DNA of 64,000 nt from Rhizobium phaseoli (GCF_003985125.1 NZ_ML133568.1:273739-337738), one strand, 5' to 3'. Shown: positions 7,298-17,120, counted from the first letter of the stretch. The notes: generated by a model not told the origin, from the sequence alone. Made by a program: numbers and translations.

Positions 7298-9301
7298 ATG
7301 TTTTCCAATCCTGACCTCCTGAAGTTCGTCTTCGGCCGGTTGACCCTCGATGCCATCCCCTATCACGAGCCGATCCTGGTCGTGACCTTCATCGGCGTCG
7401 TCATCGGCGGTCTCGCCGTGCTCGGCGCCATCACCTATTTCAAGTTCTGGGGCCCGCTCTGGAACGACTGGGTCTGCAGCGTCGATCACAAGAAGATCGG
7501 CATCATGTACGTGATCCTGGCGGTCATCATGCTGTTGCGCGGCTTCTCCGACGCGATCCTGATGCGCATCCAGCAGGCGATCGCCTTCAACGGGTCCGAA
7601 GGTTACCTGCCGCCGCACCATTACGACCAGGTGTTCACCGCCCACGGCGTCATCATGATCTTCTTCGTGGCCATGCCCTTCGTCACCGGCCTGATGAACT
7701 TCGTGGTGCCGCTGCAGATCGGCGCGCGCGACGTCTCCTTCCCCTTCCTCAACAATTTCTCCTTCTGGATGACCACCGCCGGCGCCATCATCATCATGCT
7801 GTCGCTGTTCATCGGCGAATTCGCCCAGACCGGCTGGCTCGCCTATCCGCCGCTATCGGGCGCCGCCTATAGTCCGGGCGTCGGCGTCGACTATTATATC
7901 TGGGGCCTGCAGGTGGCCGGTGTCGGCACGACGCTGTCCGGCATCAACCTGATCGCCACCATCGTCAAGATGCGCGCGCCGGGCATGACCTTCATGAAGA
8001 TGCCGGTTTTCACCTGGACGGCGCTCTGCACCAACGTGCTGATCGTCGCCTCCTTCCCGATCCTGACCGCAACGCTCGTGCTGTTGTCGCTCGACCGCTA
8101 TGCCGGAACGAACTTCTTCACCAACGACCTCGGCGGCAATCCGATGATGTACATCAACCTCATCTGGATCTGGGGCCATCCGGAGGTCTACATCCTGGTG
8201 CTGCCGGCCTTCGGCATCTTCTCGGAAGTCGTCGCCACCTTCTCGGGAAAGCGCCTGTTCGGCTACGCCTCGATGGTCTACGCCACCTGCGTGATCATGA
8301 TCCTGTCCTACATCGTCTGGCTGCACCACTTCTTCACCATGGGCTCGGGTGCCTCCGTCAACTCCTTCTTCGGCATCACCACGATGATCATCTCGATCCC
8401 GACAGGGGCGAAGATCTTCAATTGGCTCTTCACCATGTATCGCGGCCGTATCCGCTATGAGGTGCCGATGCTGTGGACGGTCGGCTTCATGGTCACCTTC
8501 GTCATCGGCGGCATGACCGGCGTTATGCTTGCCGTGCCGCCGGCCGACTTCGTGCTGCACAATTCGCTGTTCCTCATCGCCCACTTCCACAACGTCATCA
8601 TCGGCGGCGTGCTGTTCGGCATGTTCGCCGGCGTGAACTACTGGTTCCCGAAGGCCTTCGGCTTCAAGCTCGATCCCTTCTGGGGCAAGTTGAGCTTCTG
8701 GTTCTGGCAGATCGGCTTCTGGTTCGCCTTCATGCCGCTCTATGTGCTCGGCCTGATGGGCGTCACCCGCCGCATGAGCCAGTTCGAGGATCCGTCGCTG
8801 CAGATCTGGTTCATCATCGCCGCCTTCGGCGTCGGCCTGATCGCGTTGGGGATCGCTGCCTTCCTGATCCAGATCGTCGTCAGCTTCATGAAGCGCGAGG
8901 AACTGCGCGACGACACGGGCGATCCGTGGGACGGCCGCACGCTGGAATGGTCGACCGCCTCGCCGCCGCCGGACTACAACTTCGCCTTCACGCCGGTCGT
9001 CCACGACCATGACAGCTGGTACGACATGAAGAGGCGCGGCTACGAGCGTCCGCTCGGCGGCTTCAAGCCGATCCACATGCCGAAGAATACCGGCACCGGC
9101 GCGATCCTGTCGGCCATCAGCGTCGCACTCGCCTTCGGTCTGATCTGGTACATGTGGTGGCTGGTCGTCGTCTCCTTCGTCGCCCTGATCGTCGTGGCGA
9201 TCGGCCATACGTTCAACTACAAACGCGACTTCTATATCGCCGCCGAAGACGTCATCGAAACGGAAGGCAAGCGCACCACGCTGCTTGCCGAACAGGTGTA
9301 A
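7298..9301 (+). CDS. cyoB: Cytochrome o ubiquinol oxidase subunit I
   Basis: The 667-residue catalytic subunit carries the low-spin heme, high-spin heme O and CuB. The helix-VI segment [18 protein letters not shown] holds the cross-linked His-Tyr of the CuB centre, and WLHHFFTMG gives the two other CuB histidines. [13 protein letters not shown] supplies the heme ligands, and [13 protein letters not shown] the low-spin heme side. The N-terminal [10 protein letters not shown] and extra helices are typical of CyoB compared with CtaD. The protein pumps protons while reducing O2 with quinol electrons. The stop codon overlaps the start of cyoC. Confidence 0.97.
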   Translation: MFSNPDLLKFVFGRLTLDAIPYHEPILVVTFIGVVIGGLAVLGAITYFKFWGPLWNDWVCSVDHKKIGIMYVILAVIMLLRGFSDAILMRIQQAIAFNGSEGYLPPHHYDQVFTAHGVIMIFFVAMPFVTGLMNFVVPLQIGARDVSFPFLNNFSFWMTTAGAIIIMLSLFIGEFAQTGWLAYPPLSGAAYSPGVGVDYYIWGLQVAGVGTTLSGINLIATIVKMRAPGMTFMKMPVFTWTALCTNVLIVASFPILTATLVLLSLDRYAGTNFFTNDLGGNPMMYINLIWIWGHPEVYILVLPAFGIFSEVVATFSGKRLFGYASMVYATCVIMILSYIVWLHHFFTMGSGASVNSFFGITTMIISIPTGAKIFNWLFTMYRGRIRYEVPMLWTVGFMVTFVIGGMTGVMLAVPPADFVLHNSLFLIAHFHNVIIGGVLFGMFAGVNYWFPKAFGFKLDPFWGKLSFWFWQIGFWFAFMPLYVLGLMGVTRRMSQFEDPSLQIWFIIAAFGVGLIALGIAAFLIQIVVSFMKREELRDDTGDPWDGRTLEWSTASPPPDYNFAFTPVVHDHDSWYDMKRRGYERPLGGFKPIHMPKNTGTGAILSAISVALAFGLIWYMWWLVVVSFVALIVVAIGHTFNYKRDFYIAAEDVIETEGKRTTLLAEQV

Positions 9302-9927
9302 TGACCATGAGCGATCACACTGTCGACACGGCCGCAAAGCCTGAATTCTACCTGACGGAAGACCATCATCCGGAGAACAGCACCAATCTCGGTTTCTGGC
9401 TCTACCTGATGAGCGACTGCCTGATCTTCGCGGTGCTGTTTGCGACCCACGGCGTGCTCGGCCGCAACTATGCCGCCGGGCCGTCGCCGGCCGATCTCTT
9501 CGATCTGCCGATCGTGGCGCTGAACACCTCGATGCTGCTCCTCTCCTCGATCACCTACGGCTTCGCCATGCTGCAGATGGAGCGGAACGCCAAAGCGGAA
9601 ACGCTGTTCTGGCTCGCCGTCACCGGCCTGTTCGGCGCCGCCTTCATCAGTCTCGAACTCTACGAGTTCATCCACCTGATCCACGAAGGCGCCGGGCCGA
9701 CGCGCAGCGCCTTCCTCTCCTCCTTCTTCACGCTGGTCGGAACGCACGGGCTTCACGTCACCTTCGGCATCATCTGGCTGATCACGCTGATGGTCCAGGT
9801 GTCGATGCACGGGCTGATCGAGGCCAATCGCCGCCGGCTGATGTGCCTGTCGATGTTCTGGCACTTCCTCGACGTCGTCTGGATCGGCGTCTTTTCCTTC
9901 GTCTATCTGCTCGGAGTTGTCGGATGA
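9301..9927 (+). CDS. cyoC: Cytochrome o ubiquinol oxidase subunit III
   Basis: A 208-residue, five-helix subunit III: LGFWLYLMSDCLIFAVLFATHGVL at the start, then SSITYGFAML, LELYEFIHLI and a C-terminal WHFLDVVWIGVFSFVYLLGVVG. The ATG at 9301 overlaps the cyoB stop (TAATG); a second ATG lies six bases on. Subunit III stabilises subunit I and does not bind metals. Its stop overlaps the cyoD start by ATGA. Confidence 0.95.
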   Translation: MTMSDHTVDTAAKPEFYLTEDHHPENSTNLGFWLYLMSDCLIFAVLFATHGVLGRNYAAGPSPADLFDLPIVALNTSMLLLSSITYGFAMLQMERNAKAETLFWLAVTGLFGAAFISLELYEFIHLIHEGAGPTRSAFLSSFFTLVGTHGLHVTFGIIWLITLMVQVSMHGLIEANRRRLMCLSMFWHFLDVVWIGVFSFVYLLGVVG

Positions 9928-10325
9928 GTTCGCAAGCACCCGCCCATGAGGATGCCCACGAGGCCCATCACGGCCACAGCCACGGCCATCAGGCCGGCCA
10001 CGGCACCTTCCGCAGCTATATGACGGGCTTCGCGCTCTCCGTCATCCTGACCGCCATTCCCTTCTGGCTGGTCATGGCAGGCGTCTTCGAAAGCCCGGCG
10101 GTGACGGCGGTGCTGGTCATGGCCATCGCGGCGATCCAGATCGTCGTCCACATGGTCTTCTTCCTGCACATGAACCCCCGCAGCGAGGGCGGCTGGACGA
10201 TGATGGCGCTGATCTTCACCCTCATCATCGTCGCCATCGCGCTCTCCGGCTCCCTCTGGGTCATGCATCATCTCAACACCAACATGATGCCGATGAGCCC
10301 CGAGATGATGAAGAACATGCCGTGA
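9924..10325 (+). CDS. cyoD: Cytochrome o ubiquinol oxidase subunit IV
   Basis: A 133-residue, three-helix protein (SYMTGFALSVILTAIPFWLVM; TAVLVMAIAAIQIVVHMVFFLHM; WTMMALIFTLIIVAIALSGSLWVM) of the COX4/CyoD family that helps CuB assembly in subunit I. The N-terminus is unusually rich in histidine (12-28: HEDAHEAHHGHSHGHQAGHG) and the C-terminus ends with six methionines in about 20 residues. Both features could bind copper, an inference that fits the Met-rich tail of CyoA in the same operon. Confidence 0.93.
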   Translation: MSSQAPAHEDAHEAHHGHSHGHQAGHGTFRSYMTGFALSVILTAIPFWLVMAGVFESPAVTAVLVMAIAAIQIVVHMVFFLHMNPRSEGGWTMMALIFTLIIVAIALSGSLWVMHHLNTNMMPMSPEMMKNMP

Positions 10326-10371
10326 CGGTATCGAAAGGGCGGCGGCACCGCCGCCCGAAGCGATTCTTGCC

Positions 10372-11130
10372 ATGAGCGAGGTTCCCTCCGAAAACGCGGA
10401 CAAACGGCATTCGCCAGTAAAACGCGCCGCCTTTGCCGTCTGCCTGGCGCTGCTTGCGGCGGCGCTTGCAGCCCTCGGCACCTGGCAGGTGCAGCGGCTC
10501 GCCTGGAAGCGCGATCTCGTCGCCCGTGTCGACGAACGCTTCCATGCCGCAGCCGTGCCGGCCCCGGCGCGGGCCGATTGGCAGAAGGTCAATGCCGGCG
10601 ATGACGAATATCGCCGGGTGAGCGCGGCCGGGAGGCTCGCCAACGACAAGGAGACGCTGGTCTATGCCTCGACGGCGCTCGGCCCGGGCTACTGGGTCAT
10701 GACGCCGCTGATGCTTGCCGACGGCACTGCCATCCTCATCAACCGCGGCTACGTGCCGACCGACAGGCGCGACCCGGCGACGCGCCGCCAAGGCCAGCTG
10801 CCGGGACCGGTCGAAATCACCGGGCTGATGCGGATGACCGAGCCGAAGGGATCGCTGCTGCAATCCAACGACGTCGGGGCCGACCGCTGGTATTCGCGCG
10901 ATGTCGCGGCGATCGCGCAAAAGCGCGGCCTCGGTGCGGTCGCGCCCTATTTCATCGATGCCGATGCGACCGCCAATCCGGGCGGTCTACCCGTCGGCGG
11001 CCTGACGATCATCCAATTCCCCAACAACCATCTCGTCTATGCGATCACCTGGTACGGGCTGGCGGCGATGGCGCTGGCACTGCTGGTGTTCATCCTTCGC
11101 GGCGAGATCGGAAGAGATCGCCGCGGGTAA
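10372..11130 (+). CDS. SURF1 family oxidase-assembly protein
   Basis: A 252-residue protein with the SURF1 layout: an N-terminal membrane helix (AAFAVCLALLAAALAALGTWQVQRL), a periplasmic domain with VSAAGRL, YWVMTPLML and ILINRGYVPTDRR, and a C-terminal helix after NNHLVYAITWYGLAAMALALLVF. The GTWQVQRLAWK and NRGYVP motifs are family hallmarks. SURF1 supports heme insertion into subunit I of heme-copper oxidases; genes placed behind quinol oxidase operons usually serve those enzymes. It starts 46 bases after cyoD and is probably the last gene of the operon. No heme O synthase (cyoE) gene is present nearby. Confidence 0.88.
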   Translation: MSEVPSENADKRHSPVKRAAFAVCLALLAAALAALGTWQVQRLAWKRDLVARVDERFHAAAVPAPARADWQKVNAGDDEYRRVSAAGRLANDKETLVYASTALGPGYWVMTPLMLADGTAILINRGYVPTDRRDPATRRQGQLPGPVEITGLMRMTEPKGSLLQSNDVGADRWYSRDVAAIAQKRGLGAVAPYFIDADATANPGGLPVGGLTIIQFPNNHLVYAITWYGLAAMALALLVFILRGEIGRDRRG

Positions 11131-11231
11131 ACGCGTTCCGGTGCGCCGCCGTGGCTTCAACGCGGCGGATTAATGTCTTGTAAAGCGATGTCGGCTACTG
11201 CTTGCCTGACCAGAATAGATAAAAGCTGCAG

Positions 11232-12380
11232 ATGAGCCGGCCGGATTACATCCCCAGTCTCGATGGCCTGCGCGGCCTCGCCGCGCTTCTGGTCGTTCAA
11301 GCGCATATCGGCCTCATCTTTCCTGGTACCGCCCAGCATCTGATGACGATGGGCAGCGAAGCCGTCGGCTTGTTCTTTGCCCTCAGCGGCTTTCTGATGG
11401 CCCATCTCTACGGTTCGCGGCCGGTGACCCGGGAAAACGTCCTGGATTTCCTGGTGAGCCGCTTTGCCCGCATCTATCCGGTCTATCTTGTGGCCGTCCT
11501 GGTCGTGGCGCTCCTGTCCAGCATGCAGGATCTGGATTTCGTTCAGCCGATCACCGGCGGCACGGACTTTGTGCGCCATGTCCTGCTTCTGGGCTCGAGC
11601 GGCGTTTTCTGGTCAATTCCCCCTGAAATTCAATTCTATCTGCTCTTTCCGATCCTGTGGCTTTGCCTAGCCCGTCCGAACCGATATGGCGGCCTGATCG
11701 CCGGCTTCGCAGCGGTCGTCGTCGTCGATGGCCTGCTTGACTTGCCGGGGCCGGGAATTCTGCTCGTTTCCAAGCTCCCTTACTTTCTTTTCGGCGCCCT
11801 TGCCGGCGCGCTGCATGCCTTCAGCGATAGATGGAAGCCATCGGCCCTCACGGGAATTTTGACGCTGCTCCTGCTGGCAGTATTCTTCGTGTACCGGCAT
11901 GTCCTGCCGAATTTCTCCCCAGAATTCTGGGGTTTGCAGAGCGCCGCCGCCGCAGCTGTCATTGTCGCGCTCGTTGCGCGACAGCCGCCCATCGCAGCAC
12001 ATGTCCTGGCAGCTGCACCGGTGAGGTTCTTCGGCACGATCAGCTTCTCGCTCTATCTTTTCCACGTCCCGATCATGTTCCTCGTCCACCGGACTCTCGA
12101 ATCTCTGGTGCCTGAACCGGCGTTGATCGCGGCAGCGCTTGCCGTTACGGCGGCGGGAGCATGGTTTTTGCATGAAACGATCGAAGTCCCGAGCCGACGC
12201 GTGCTCGTCACCTTGTGGCAGCAGCATCGGTGGCGTCTGGTCTCGCGTCAAACACCGGCCGAGGGCATCGAACAGGCGATCCTTGACCTGCAGGAGACCG
12301 AAAAGCGTCTTCTCAACGGCACAGCTTCAGCCGCGACACCGGAACTGCTGAATGGCGGCGACGAGAAGCTTCGCGCCTAG
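11232..12380 (+). CDS. Acyltransferase 3 family membrane protein (OafA-like)
   Basis: The 382-residue protein begins IPSLDGLRGLAALLVVQAH, the hallmark of acyltransferase-3 enzymes, with the catalytic-type histidine in QAHIGL. About ten membrane helices follow, including the conserved FxLSGFLM segment and the RFARIYPVYLVAVLVV motif. Such enzymes O-acetylate or O-succinylate sugars of surface polysaccharides or lipids at the inner membrane. The last 60 residues form a soluble tail. The stop codon TAG is the first part of a RIME repeat. No polysaccharide genes are adjacent, so the acceptor is unknown. Confidence 0.8.
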   Translation: MSRPDYIPSLDGLRGLAALLVVQAHIGLIFPGTAQHLMTMGSEAVGLFFALSGFLMAHLYGSRPVTRENVLDFLVSRFARIYPVYLVAVLVVALLSSMQDLDFVQPITGGTDFVRHVLLLGSSGVFWSIPPEIQFYLLFPILWLCLARPNRYGGLIAGFAAVVVVDGLLDLPGPGILLVSKLPYFLFGALAGALHAFSDRWKPSALTGILTLLLLAVFFVYRHVLPNFSPEFWGLQSAAAAAVIVALVARQPPIAAHVLAAAPVRFFGTISFSLYLFHVPIMFLVHRTLESLVPEPALIAAALAVTAAGAWFLHETIEVPSRRVLVTLWQQHRWRLVSRQTPAEGIEQAILDLQETEKRLLNGTASAATPELLNGGDEKLRA

Positions 12381-12494
12381 AGCATGATGCCGAAAAGTGT
12401 GAGCGGTTTTCGGACGACATCATGCTCTAACTCTTTAATTTAGAACAGGATTTGGATTTTAGGCCGACCGGGCCTAAAATCAAAATCCTGTTCT
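12379..12494. repeat. RIME-type rhizobial intergenic mosaic element, copy 1
   Basis: Two long imperfect palindromes in series. Module A (12379-12428) begins AGAGCATGATG and ends CATCATGCTCT. Module B (12442-12494) begins AGAACAGGATTT and ends AATCCTGTTCT. The same two modules occur at 26949-27057 in the opposite orientation. The element begins within the TAG stop codon of the acyltransferase gene. It lies between converging genes and may also act as a transcription end. Confidence 0.85.
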
Positions 12495-12573
12495 AGCGCG
12501 GAGGTTTGTCCACGTTCGGCGGACCAGTTGGAATGTATCCGACTATTGAGCGGCGCCAGTCACTCTCCGCCTT

Positions 12574-14508
12574 TCACGCACCTTGAGAAACGATCCGGCT
12601 GATGGCATCGGCGAGCTGCGCTTGCGAGAAAGGTTTGCCGAGGCGGGGCAAATTGGCGCCTGCCCCGTCGGGCAGATCGGCATAGCCTGTGGCGAGAATG
12701 ATCGGCATCTTGGGCCATTCGCTGCGGATCGCCTCGGCGAGCTGCGCGCCGGTCATGCGCGGCATGGCGTGATCGCAGATCACCAGATCGACCGGCTCCT
12801 TGCGCAAGATGTCGAGCGCCTCGGGACCGGCCATCGCCTCGAAAACCGTGTGGCCGAGGTCCTCCAGCATCAGCGTCGTGTTCATCAGAACCAGACCGTC
12901 GTCATCGACGGCGACGATCCGCAGCCGGCGCTGTGCATCGTCATCCCGTTGCGGCAGCTCGGCCACGGCCTCTGTCCTCTTCTCGATTGTTACGACCGGG
13001 AACCACAATTCGGCCGTCGTACCTTCGCCGGGGGTGCTCTTCAGGATGAGGCGGCCGCCGGACTGGGTGGCGAGACCCTGCACCATGGAAAGGCCGAGAC
13101 CCGTGCCCTTGCCGACACCCTTGGTGGTGAAGAACGGCGTGACCGCCTGCTCCAGCGTTTTCGCATCCATGCCCTCGCCTTCATCGACCACCGCGATCCT
13201 GACATATCGGCCGGCCGACAGCGGCCCCTTGCCGGCGGCGATCGATTCTTCGGACGCGCGCAGCGTGATGCGGCCGCCGGCCGGCATGGCGTCACGGGCG
13301 TTGACGACGAGGTTGAGGATCGCCATCTCCAGCTGGTTCGGATCGGTGAGAATGGTCGGCAGCCGGACAGGATAATAAGTCTCGATCGTCGTAAGGGGGC
13401 CGAGCGAACGGCTGAGAATATCCATCATGCCGCGCACCAGGCCGGAGACGTCGATCGGCTCCATATGCAGTTCCTGGCGGCGGGAAAAGGCCAGCATGCG
13501 CTGGGTCAAGGCCGCTCCCCGCTGAGCGCCCTGCATGGCATTGTCGACCAGCGATGTCAGCGACAGATCCTGCGGCATGCGCTTCTTCAGGATCTCCAGG
13601 CTGCCGAGCACGGCCATCAGGAGATTGTTGAAATCATGGGCGATACCGCCGGTCAGCTGACCGATCGCCTCCATCTTCTGCGATTGGAAAAGCTCTTCGC
13701 GCGCCTGTTCCAGCGCCCGCTGCGTCTCCATCTTCTCGGTGATATCGCGGGTGATCTTGGCGAAACCGAGCACGTCGCCGTCATCGCCCCGGATGACGTC
13801 GACGACGATGCTGGCCCAGAAGCGGGTGCCGTCCTTGCGCACACGCCAGCCTTCCCGCTCGAAGCGGCCTTCGGCGCGGGCGACGCTGAGCGCGGTCTCC
13901 GGCAGGCCGGCGGCGCGGTCCTCCGGTGTGTAGAAAGTCGAGAAGTGCCGGCCGATGATCTCCTCCGGCCGATAGCCCTTGATCCGCTCGGCGCCGAAAT
14001 TCCAGCTGCTGACATTGCCTTCGGGATCGAGCATGTAGATCGCGTAGTCGGAGACGCCCTGGACAAGCCGACGGAACTGTTCCTCGCTCTGCCGGATCGC
14101 GTTTTCCGCTGCCTTGCGTTCGGTGAGATCGCGGGTGATCTTGGCAAAGCCGATGAGCTCGCCGGAGGGGCGGCGGATCGGATCGATGACGACATGCGCC
14201 CAGAAGCGGCTGCCGTCCTTGCGCTGGCGCCAGCCCTCCCCCTCGAAGCGTCCCTGCTCGAGCGCCGTGGCAAGCGCGCGCTCGGGAATTCCGGCCGCGC
14301 GATCCTCGTCGATATAAAAGCGGGAAAAATGCTCACCTAGAATTTCCGAAGGCTTGTAGCCTTTGAAGCGCTGAGCGCCGGTATTCCAGCTGGTGACGAT
14401 GCCTTCGGGGCTCAGCATGTAGATCGCGTAGTCGGTGATGGCATCGACCAGAAGACGAAAGCGCCCCTCTTCTTGAAGAGACGTATCATGTCGATCCAGC
14501 ACTTCCAT
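12574..14508 (-). CDS. Hybrid sensor histidine kinase with two PAS domains and a receiver
   Basis: A 644-residue protein without membrane helices. Order: PAS-PAC 1 (about 15-130), PAS-PAC 2 (about 145-258), dimerisation/phosphoacceptor helix with His291 in GGIAHDFNNLL, HATPase with the boxes NLVVNARDAMP, DEGEGMD and GKGTGLGLSM, then a receiver domain with Asp579 in VICDHAMP. The two PAS domains are clearly a tandem duplication, sharing SDYAIYML-like, SWN-GA-R-KGY, EDRAAG-PE-AL and GFAKITRD. No heme or flavin signature was recognised. ATG 14508 follows GAGAGGGG. An exact EcfG-type stress promoter lies about 30 bases before the start. Confidence 0.88.
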   Translation of the reverse strand: MEVLDRHDTSLQEEGRFRLLVDAITDYAIYMLSPEGIVTSWNTGAQRFKGYKPSEILGEHFSRFYIDEDRAAGIPERALATALEQGRFEGEGWRQRKDGSRFWAHVVIDPIRRPSGELIGFAKITRDLTERKAAENAIRQSEEQFRRLVQGVSDYAIYMLDPEGNVSSWNFGAERIKGYRPEEIIGRHFSTFYTPEDRAAGLPETALSVARAEGRFEREGWRVRKDGTRFWASIVVDVIRGDDGDVLGFAKITRDITEKMETQRALEQAREELFQSQKMEAIGQLTGGIAHDFNNLLMAVLGSLEILKKRMPQDLSLTSLVDNAMQGAQRGAALTQRMLAFSRRQELHMEPIDVSGLVRGMMDILSRSLGPLTTIETYYPVRLPTILTDPNQLEMAILNLVVNARDAMPAGGRITLRASEESIAAGKGPLSAGRYVRIAVVDEGEGMDAKTLEQAVTPFFTTKGVGKGTGLGLSMVQGLATQSGGRLILKSTPGEGTTAELWFPVVTIEKRTEAVAELPQRDDDAQRRLRIVAVDDDGLVLMNTTLMLEDLGHTVFEAMAGPEALDILRKEPVDLVICDHAMPRMTGAQLAEAIRSEWPKMPIILATGYADLPDGAGANLPRLGKPFSQAQLADAISRIVSQGA

Positions 14509-14535
14509 TTGCCCCTCTCGGTCACCAGCGCTTTT

Positions 14536-14560
14536 AACGCGGCGACGCGCAGATGGTTCC
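14536..14560 (-). promoter_or_regulatory. EcfG/RpoE2-type general stress promoter of the hybrid kinase
   Basis: Read on the minus strand, GGAAC (14560-14556), 16 bases, CGTT (14539-14536). This equals the rhizobial EcfG/RpoE2 consensus GGAAC-N16/17-CGTT without mismatch. It lies in the short gap behind the FAD-protein gene and gives a predicted transcript start about 20 bases before ATG 14508. Confidence 0.7.
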
Positions 14561-14577
14561 GAAAAGATCACACTTTT

Positions 14578-15984
14578 TCAGACGGCCTTGACCTGCGGAT
14601 AGAAGCGCTCGCCGATGCGTTCGCTCGCCGCATAGGCTTGTGAGACGATCTCGGGCACGAGATCGATATCGGGCAGGCTGCCGAGGCCGAGCGGGCCGAC
14701 GGCAAAGAGCCCGGCAACCGTCGAACCGTCCTCCAGGACGGGCTCGCCGCACGCCGTGACCGCCAGTCCGAGCGAGAGCTCGTCCGGCATGGCAAGGCCG
14801 GCGGAAAACAGGCTTTGCATCAGCGGCGCGGAGAGATCCGGCGCCTGGCAGCGGCAATCGATGATGCGCTCGGCGTGTATCACCTCCTCGGCACTGGAAC
14901 CGGCGGGCGTGAAAAACAGGCCGCTCAGGCCCCGGCGGCCGGCCCGGCCGCGGCGGAGCACGGTGCGGCCTTCGGCAAGCTCGCGCTGCAGGCGCAGGTG
15001 CATGGCTTCCGGCAGGCGGTTGCGATGGCTGTCGTAGATCGCTCGCAAATGCCGGTTGAACTGATGTTTGTCGCGGGCCGGCAGCGAGCGCCAAAGTGAA
15101 CGGGCATGTTTCCTCAGCCCGTTCATCACCGATTGCCAGCTTCGCCCCTCTTCTTCCGCCTCGCGGCAGGCCTGGCGGATGAAGCGCACGATGTCGGGCA
15201 GGGTCTCGGGCAGCGCTTCGGCCGGAAATACCGGATCGGCGGAGTTCGGCGTGTGGCTCTGCGGCAGAAAACCGTGCCGGGAAATGATCGTCACCTGGCC
15301 GGCATAGCCGGAATCCCGCAGCTGCAGCAATTGGTCGACGACGCGGATGCCGCTGCCGAGCAGCACCGCATGCGGCCGCGCGACGAGGCGCTGGGCGCGG
15401 ACCGGCGAAGCATCCGGCTGCTCGGCACGCGGATCGCTGAGGCCATAACCGGTGGCGAGGATCACCGTGTCGAACAGCGGATTGGCCGGATTGGCGCTTT
15501 CAAGCAGGAAGCGGTTGCCGTGGCTCCGGCGGATCGTCACGACGGGATCGTTGCAGACCTGAACGGTGATGTCCCGGCGCGCCGCCAGCGCTTCAGAAAA
15601 GCGCTGGTAGACATAATCGCTGAAGATTTCCTTCGGCACGAAGATCTGCCGGAAGCCCGGAATGGCCGCGGGCACGGCGGCGCGGAAGGCGGCGTTGCTA
15701 CAGAGCCAGTCGTTGAAATCGTCGCTGTCGCCGACCGAGACCGAGAGATCGCGAACGCGGGTATTGAGGATCGTCGACGTGCGGGCAGAGGCAAGCGCCT
15801 GGCCGCCGCTGACCGACGAATTCGGATCGAACAGTTGCAGGTGGAAGGGAGCGCGCACCGTCTTCATGAGCGCAATGGCCGTCATCATGCCGGAGAAGCC
15901 GCGCCCGACGATCGCGACGCGCGGCACGGCCGATATCTGCGCCGCCGCACTCGCCCTTCCGGAAAAAAGTCCCTGAACCGTCAT
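14578..15984 (-). CDS. FAD/NAD(P)-binding protein (YdhS-like)
   Basis: A 468-residue protein with an N-terminal dinucleotide-binding fold VAIVGRGFSGMMTAIAL (near residue 26) and the region LQLFDPNSSVSGGQALAS typical of the FAD_NAD_binding_9 family. A second nucleotide-binding motif is suggested by LLGSGIRVVDQLLQL near 210, and the C-terminal part returns to an FAD contact, LFAVGPLGLGSLPDIDLVPEIV. Relatives include the E. coli YdhS protein, whose reaction is not well defined. It is transcribed towards the histidine kinase gene, and a 288-bp gap without a visible gene lies upstream. Confidence 0.7.
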   Translation of the reverse strand: MTVQGLFSGRASAAAQISAVPRVAIVGRGFSGMMTAIALMKTVRAPFHLQLFDPNSSVSGGQALASARTSTILNTRVRDLSVSVGDSDDFNDWLCSNAAFRAAVPAAIPGFRQIFVPKEIFSDYVYQRFSEALAARRDITVQVCNDPVVTIRRSHGNRFLLESANPANPLFDTVILATGYGLSDPRAEQPDASPVRAQRLVARPHAVLLGSGIRVVDQLLQLRDSGYAGQVTIISRHGFLPQSHTPNSADPVFPAEALPETLPDIVRFIRQACREAEEEGRSWQSVMNGLRKHARSLWRSLPARDKHQFNRHLRAIYDSHRNRLPEAMHLRLQRELAEGRTVLRRGRAGRRGLSGLFFTPAGSSAEEVIHAERIIDCRCQAPDLSAPLMQSLFSAGLAMPDELSLGLAVTACGEPVLEDGSTVAGLFAVGPLGLGSLPDIDLVPEIVSQAYAASERIGERFYPQVKAV

Positions 15985-16272
15985 CGCAACTCCTTTGCGG
16001 CTTCATCAGCACCGTGGGGTCGATCGAGGTTTCAACGCATGAACACCGGGTCACGCGTTGATGAGGGTCATGCGGCCATTGACGTCAGTTGCCGCAGCAT
16101 CGGGTCCGATCGGGCGAACCCGGAACGAGGGGAACAATCACCTTCGCCGATAGTCTATCAAACTGGTCGTGTATGAAAGCGCCAAATGGCGTGTCTGGCA
16201 AGGGTTTTGTTGTCGCTTGTCGCAAGCTATTGAATATGCAGAAAAATATGAGGACTCAAGGACAATGCGATT

Positions 16273-16890
16273 TCAGCTTCCCTCGCCTGGATATTGCTTC
16301 GCCTTCAGAAGACCCGCCAGATGCGCCGTATTGCGCGCCAGCATGTCGACGGCTTTCGTGACGACTTTCGGCACCTTGCCGAGATCGACGAAATTGGTGG
16401 AGCCCATCGCCTCTCCAACCCAATAGGCGACGGCATTGGCCGGAATGGTGAAGCCGACATCGTTCAGCGCTTGGTAAAGTTCGGCCGACACGTGATGGGC
16501 ACCGTCCTCGTTGCCGACGACGGCAACGGCCGCGACCCTGCCATAGGAGACCATGCGGCCCTGATCGTCCGTTTCCTCAAGGAATGCATCCATGCGCTCC
16601 AGCGCCCGCTTGCAGAGGCTGGACGGCTGACCGAGCCAGATCGGCGTCGCCAGCAGCAGGATATCGGCGTTCAATAGCTTGGCGCGAATATCGGGCCAGT
16701 CGTCGCCGGCGCCCTCGTCCGACGTGACGCCCGGCTTGATGTTGAAATCGGCAAGGCGGAGCACTTCGGTTACAACATCATATTCGGACAACGCCTTGTC
16801 GATGAGACCGATCATCCGGTCGGTCGACGAGGGGTCCTTGGCGTCGCTGGTCTTCAGCGTGGCGTTGAGAGCAAGGGCTTTCAGCGGCAT
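16273..16890 (-). CDS. Flavodoxin-fold NAD(P)H-dependent FMN reductase
   Basis: A 205-residue protein with the flavodoxin-like order of elements: LKALALNATLKTSDAKDPSSTDRMI (phosphate loop region of FMN binding), ADILLLATPIWLGQPSSLCKRALERMD (isoalloxazine contact, P-I-W-G pattern) and RVAAVAVVGNEDGAHHVSAEL. This is the NADPH-dependent FMN reductase family, which reduces quinones, flavins or azo compounds. ATG 16890 is preceded by GGAGAG; 45 extra residues upstream lack family similarity. It is divergent from an ABC exporter gene, so the 230-bp gap holds two promoters. Confidence 0.78.
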   Translation of the reverse strand: MPLKALALNATLKTSDAKDPSSTDRMIGLIDKALSEYDVVTEVLRLADFNIKPGVTSDEGAGDDWPDIRAKLLNADILLLATPIWLGQPSSLCKRALERMDAFLEETDDQGRMVSYGRVAAVAVVGNEDGAHHVSAELYQALNDVGFTIPANAVAYWVGEAMGSTNFVDLGKVPKVVTKAVDMLARNTAHLAGLLKAKQYPGEGS

Positions 16891-17120
16891 CGTATCTCTC
16901 CGGTAACGGTTGCCCGACGGGTCTGCCCGCTGCAACCCACCCGCGCGCCGATTGTTCCCGCGGCTGAGGCGAGGCGGCCTCACGCAAAAATAACCAGTTG
17001 GTGAATTCTTTACTTGAACCGCCAATTGGAATCGGCAAAACTGACGGTGCTATCAATCCTTTCATGGATTTGCCGTCTTTTCGGGCCAGCGTCCGAGCAC
17101 ACATCTATTGGAAAAATACC

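Noticed and set aside
7853..9337. Long minus-strand open frame opposite cyoB
   Set aside because: It is the antisense of cyoB in a GC-rich genome; no signal of a second protein.
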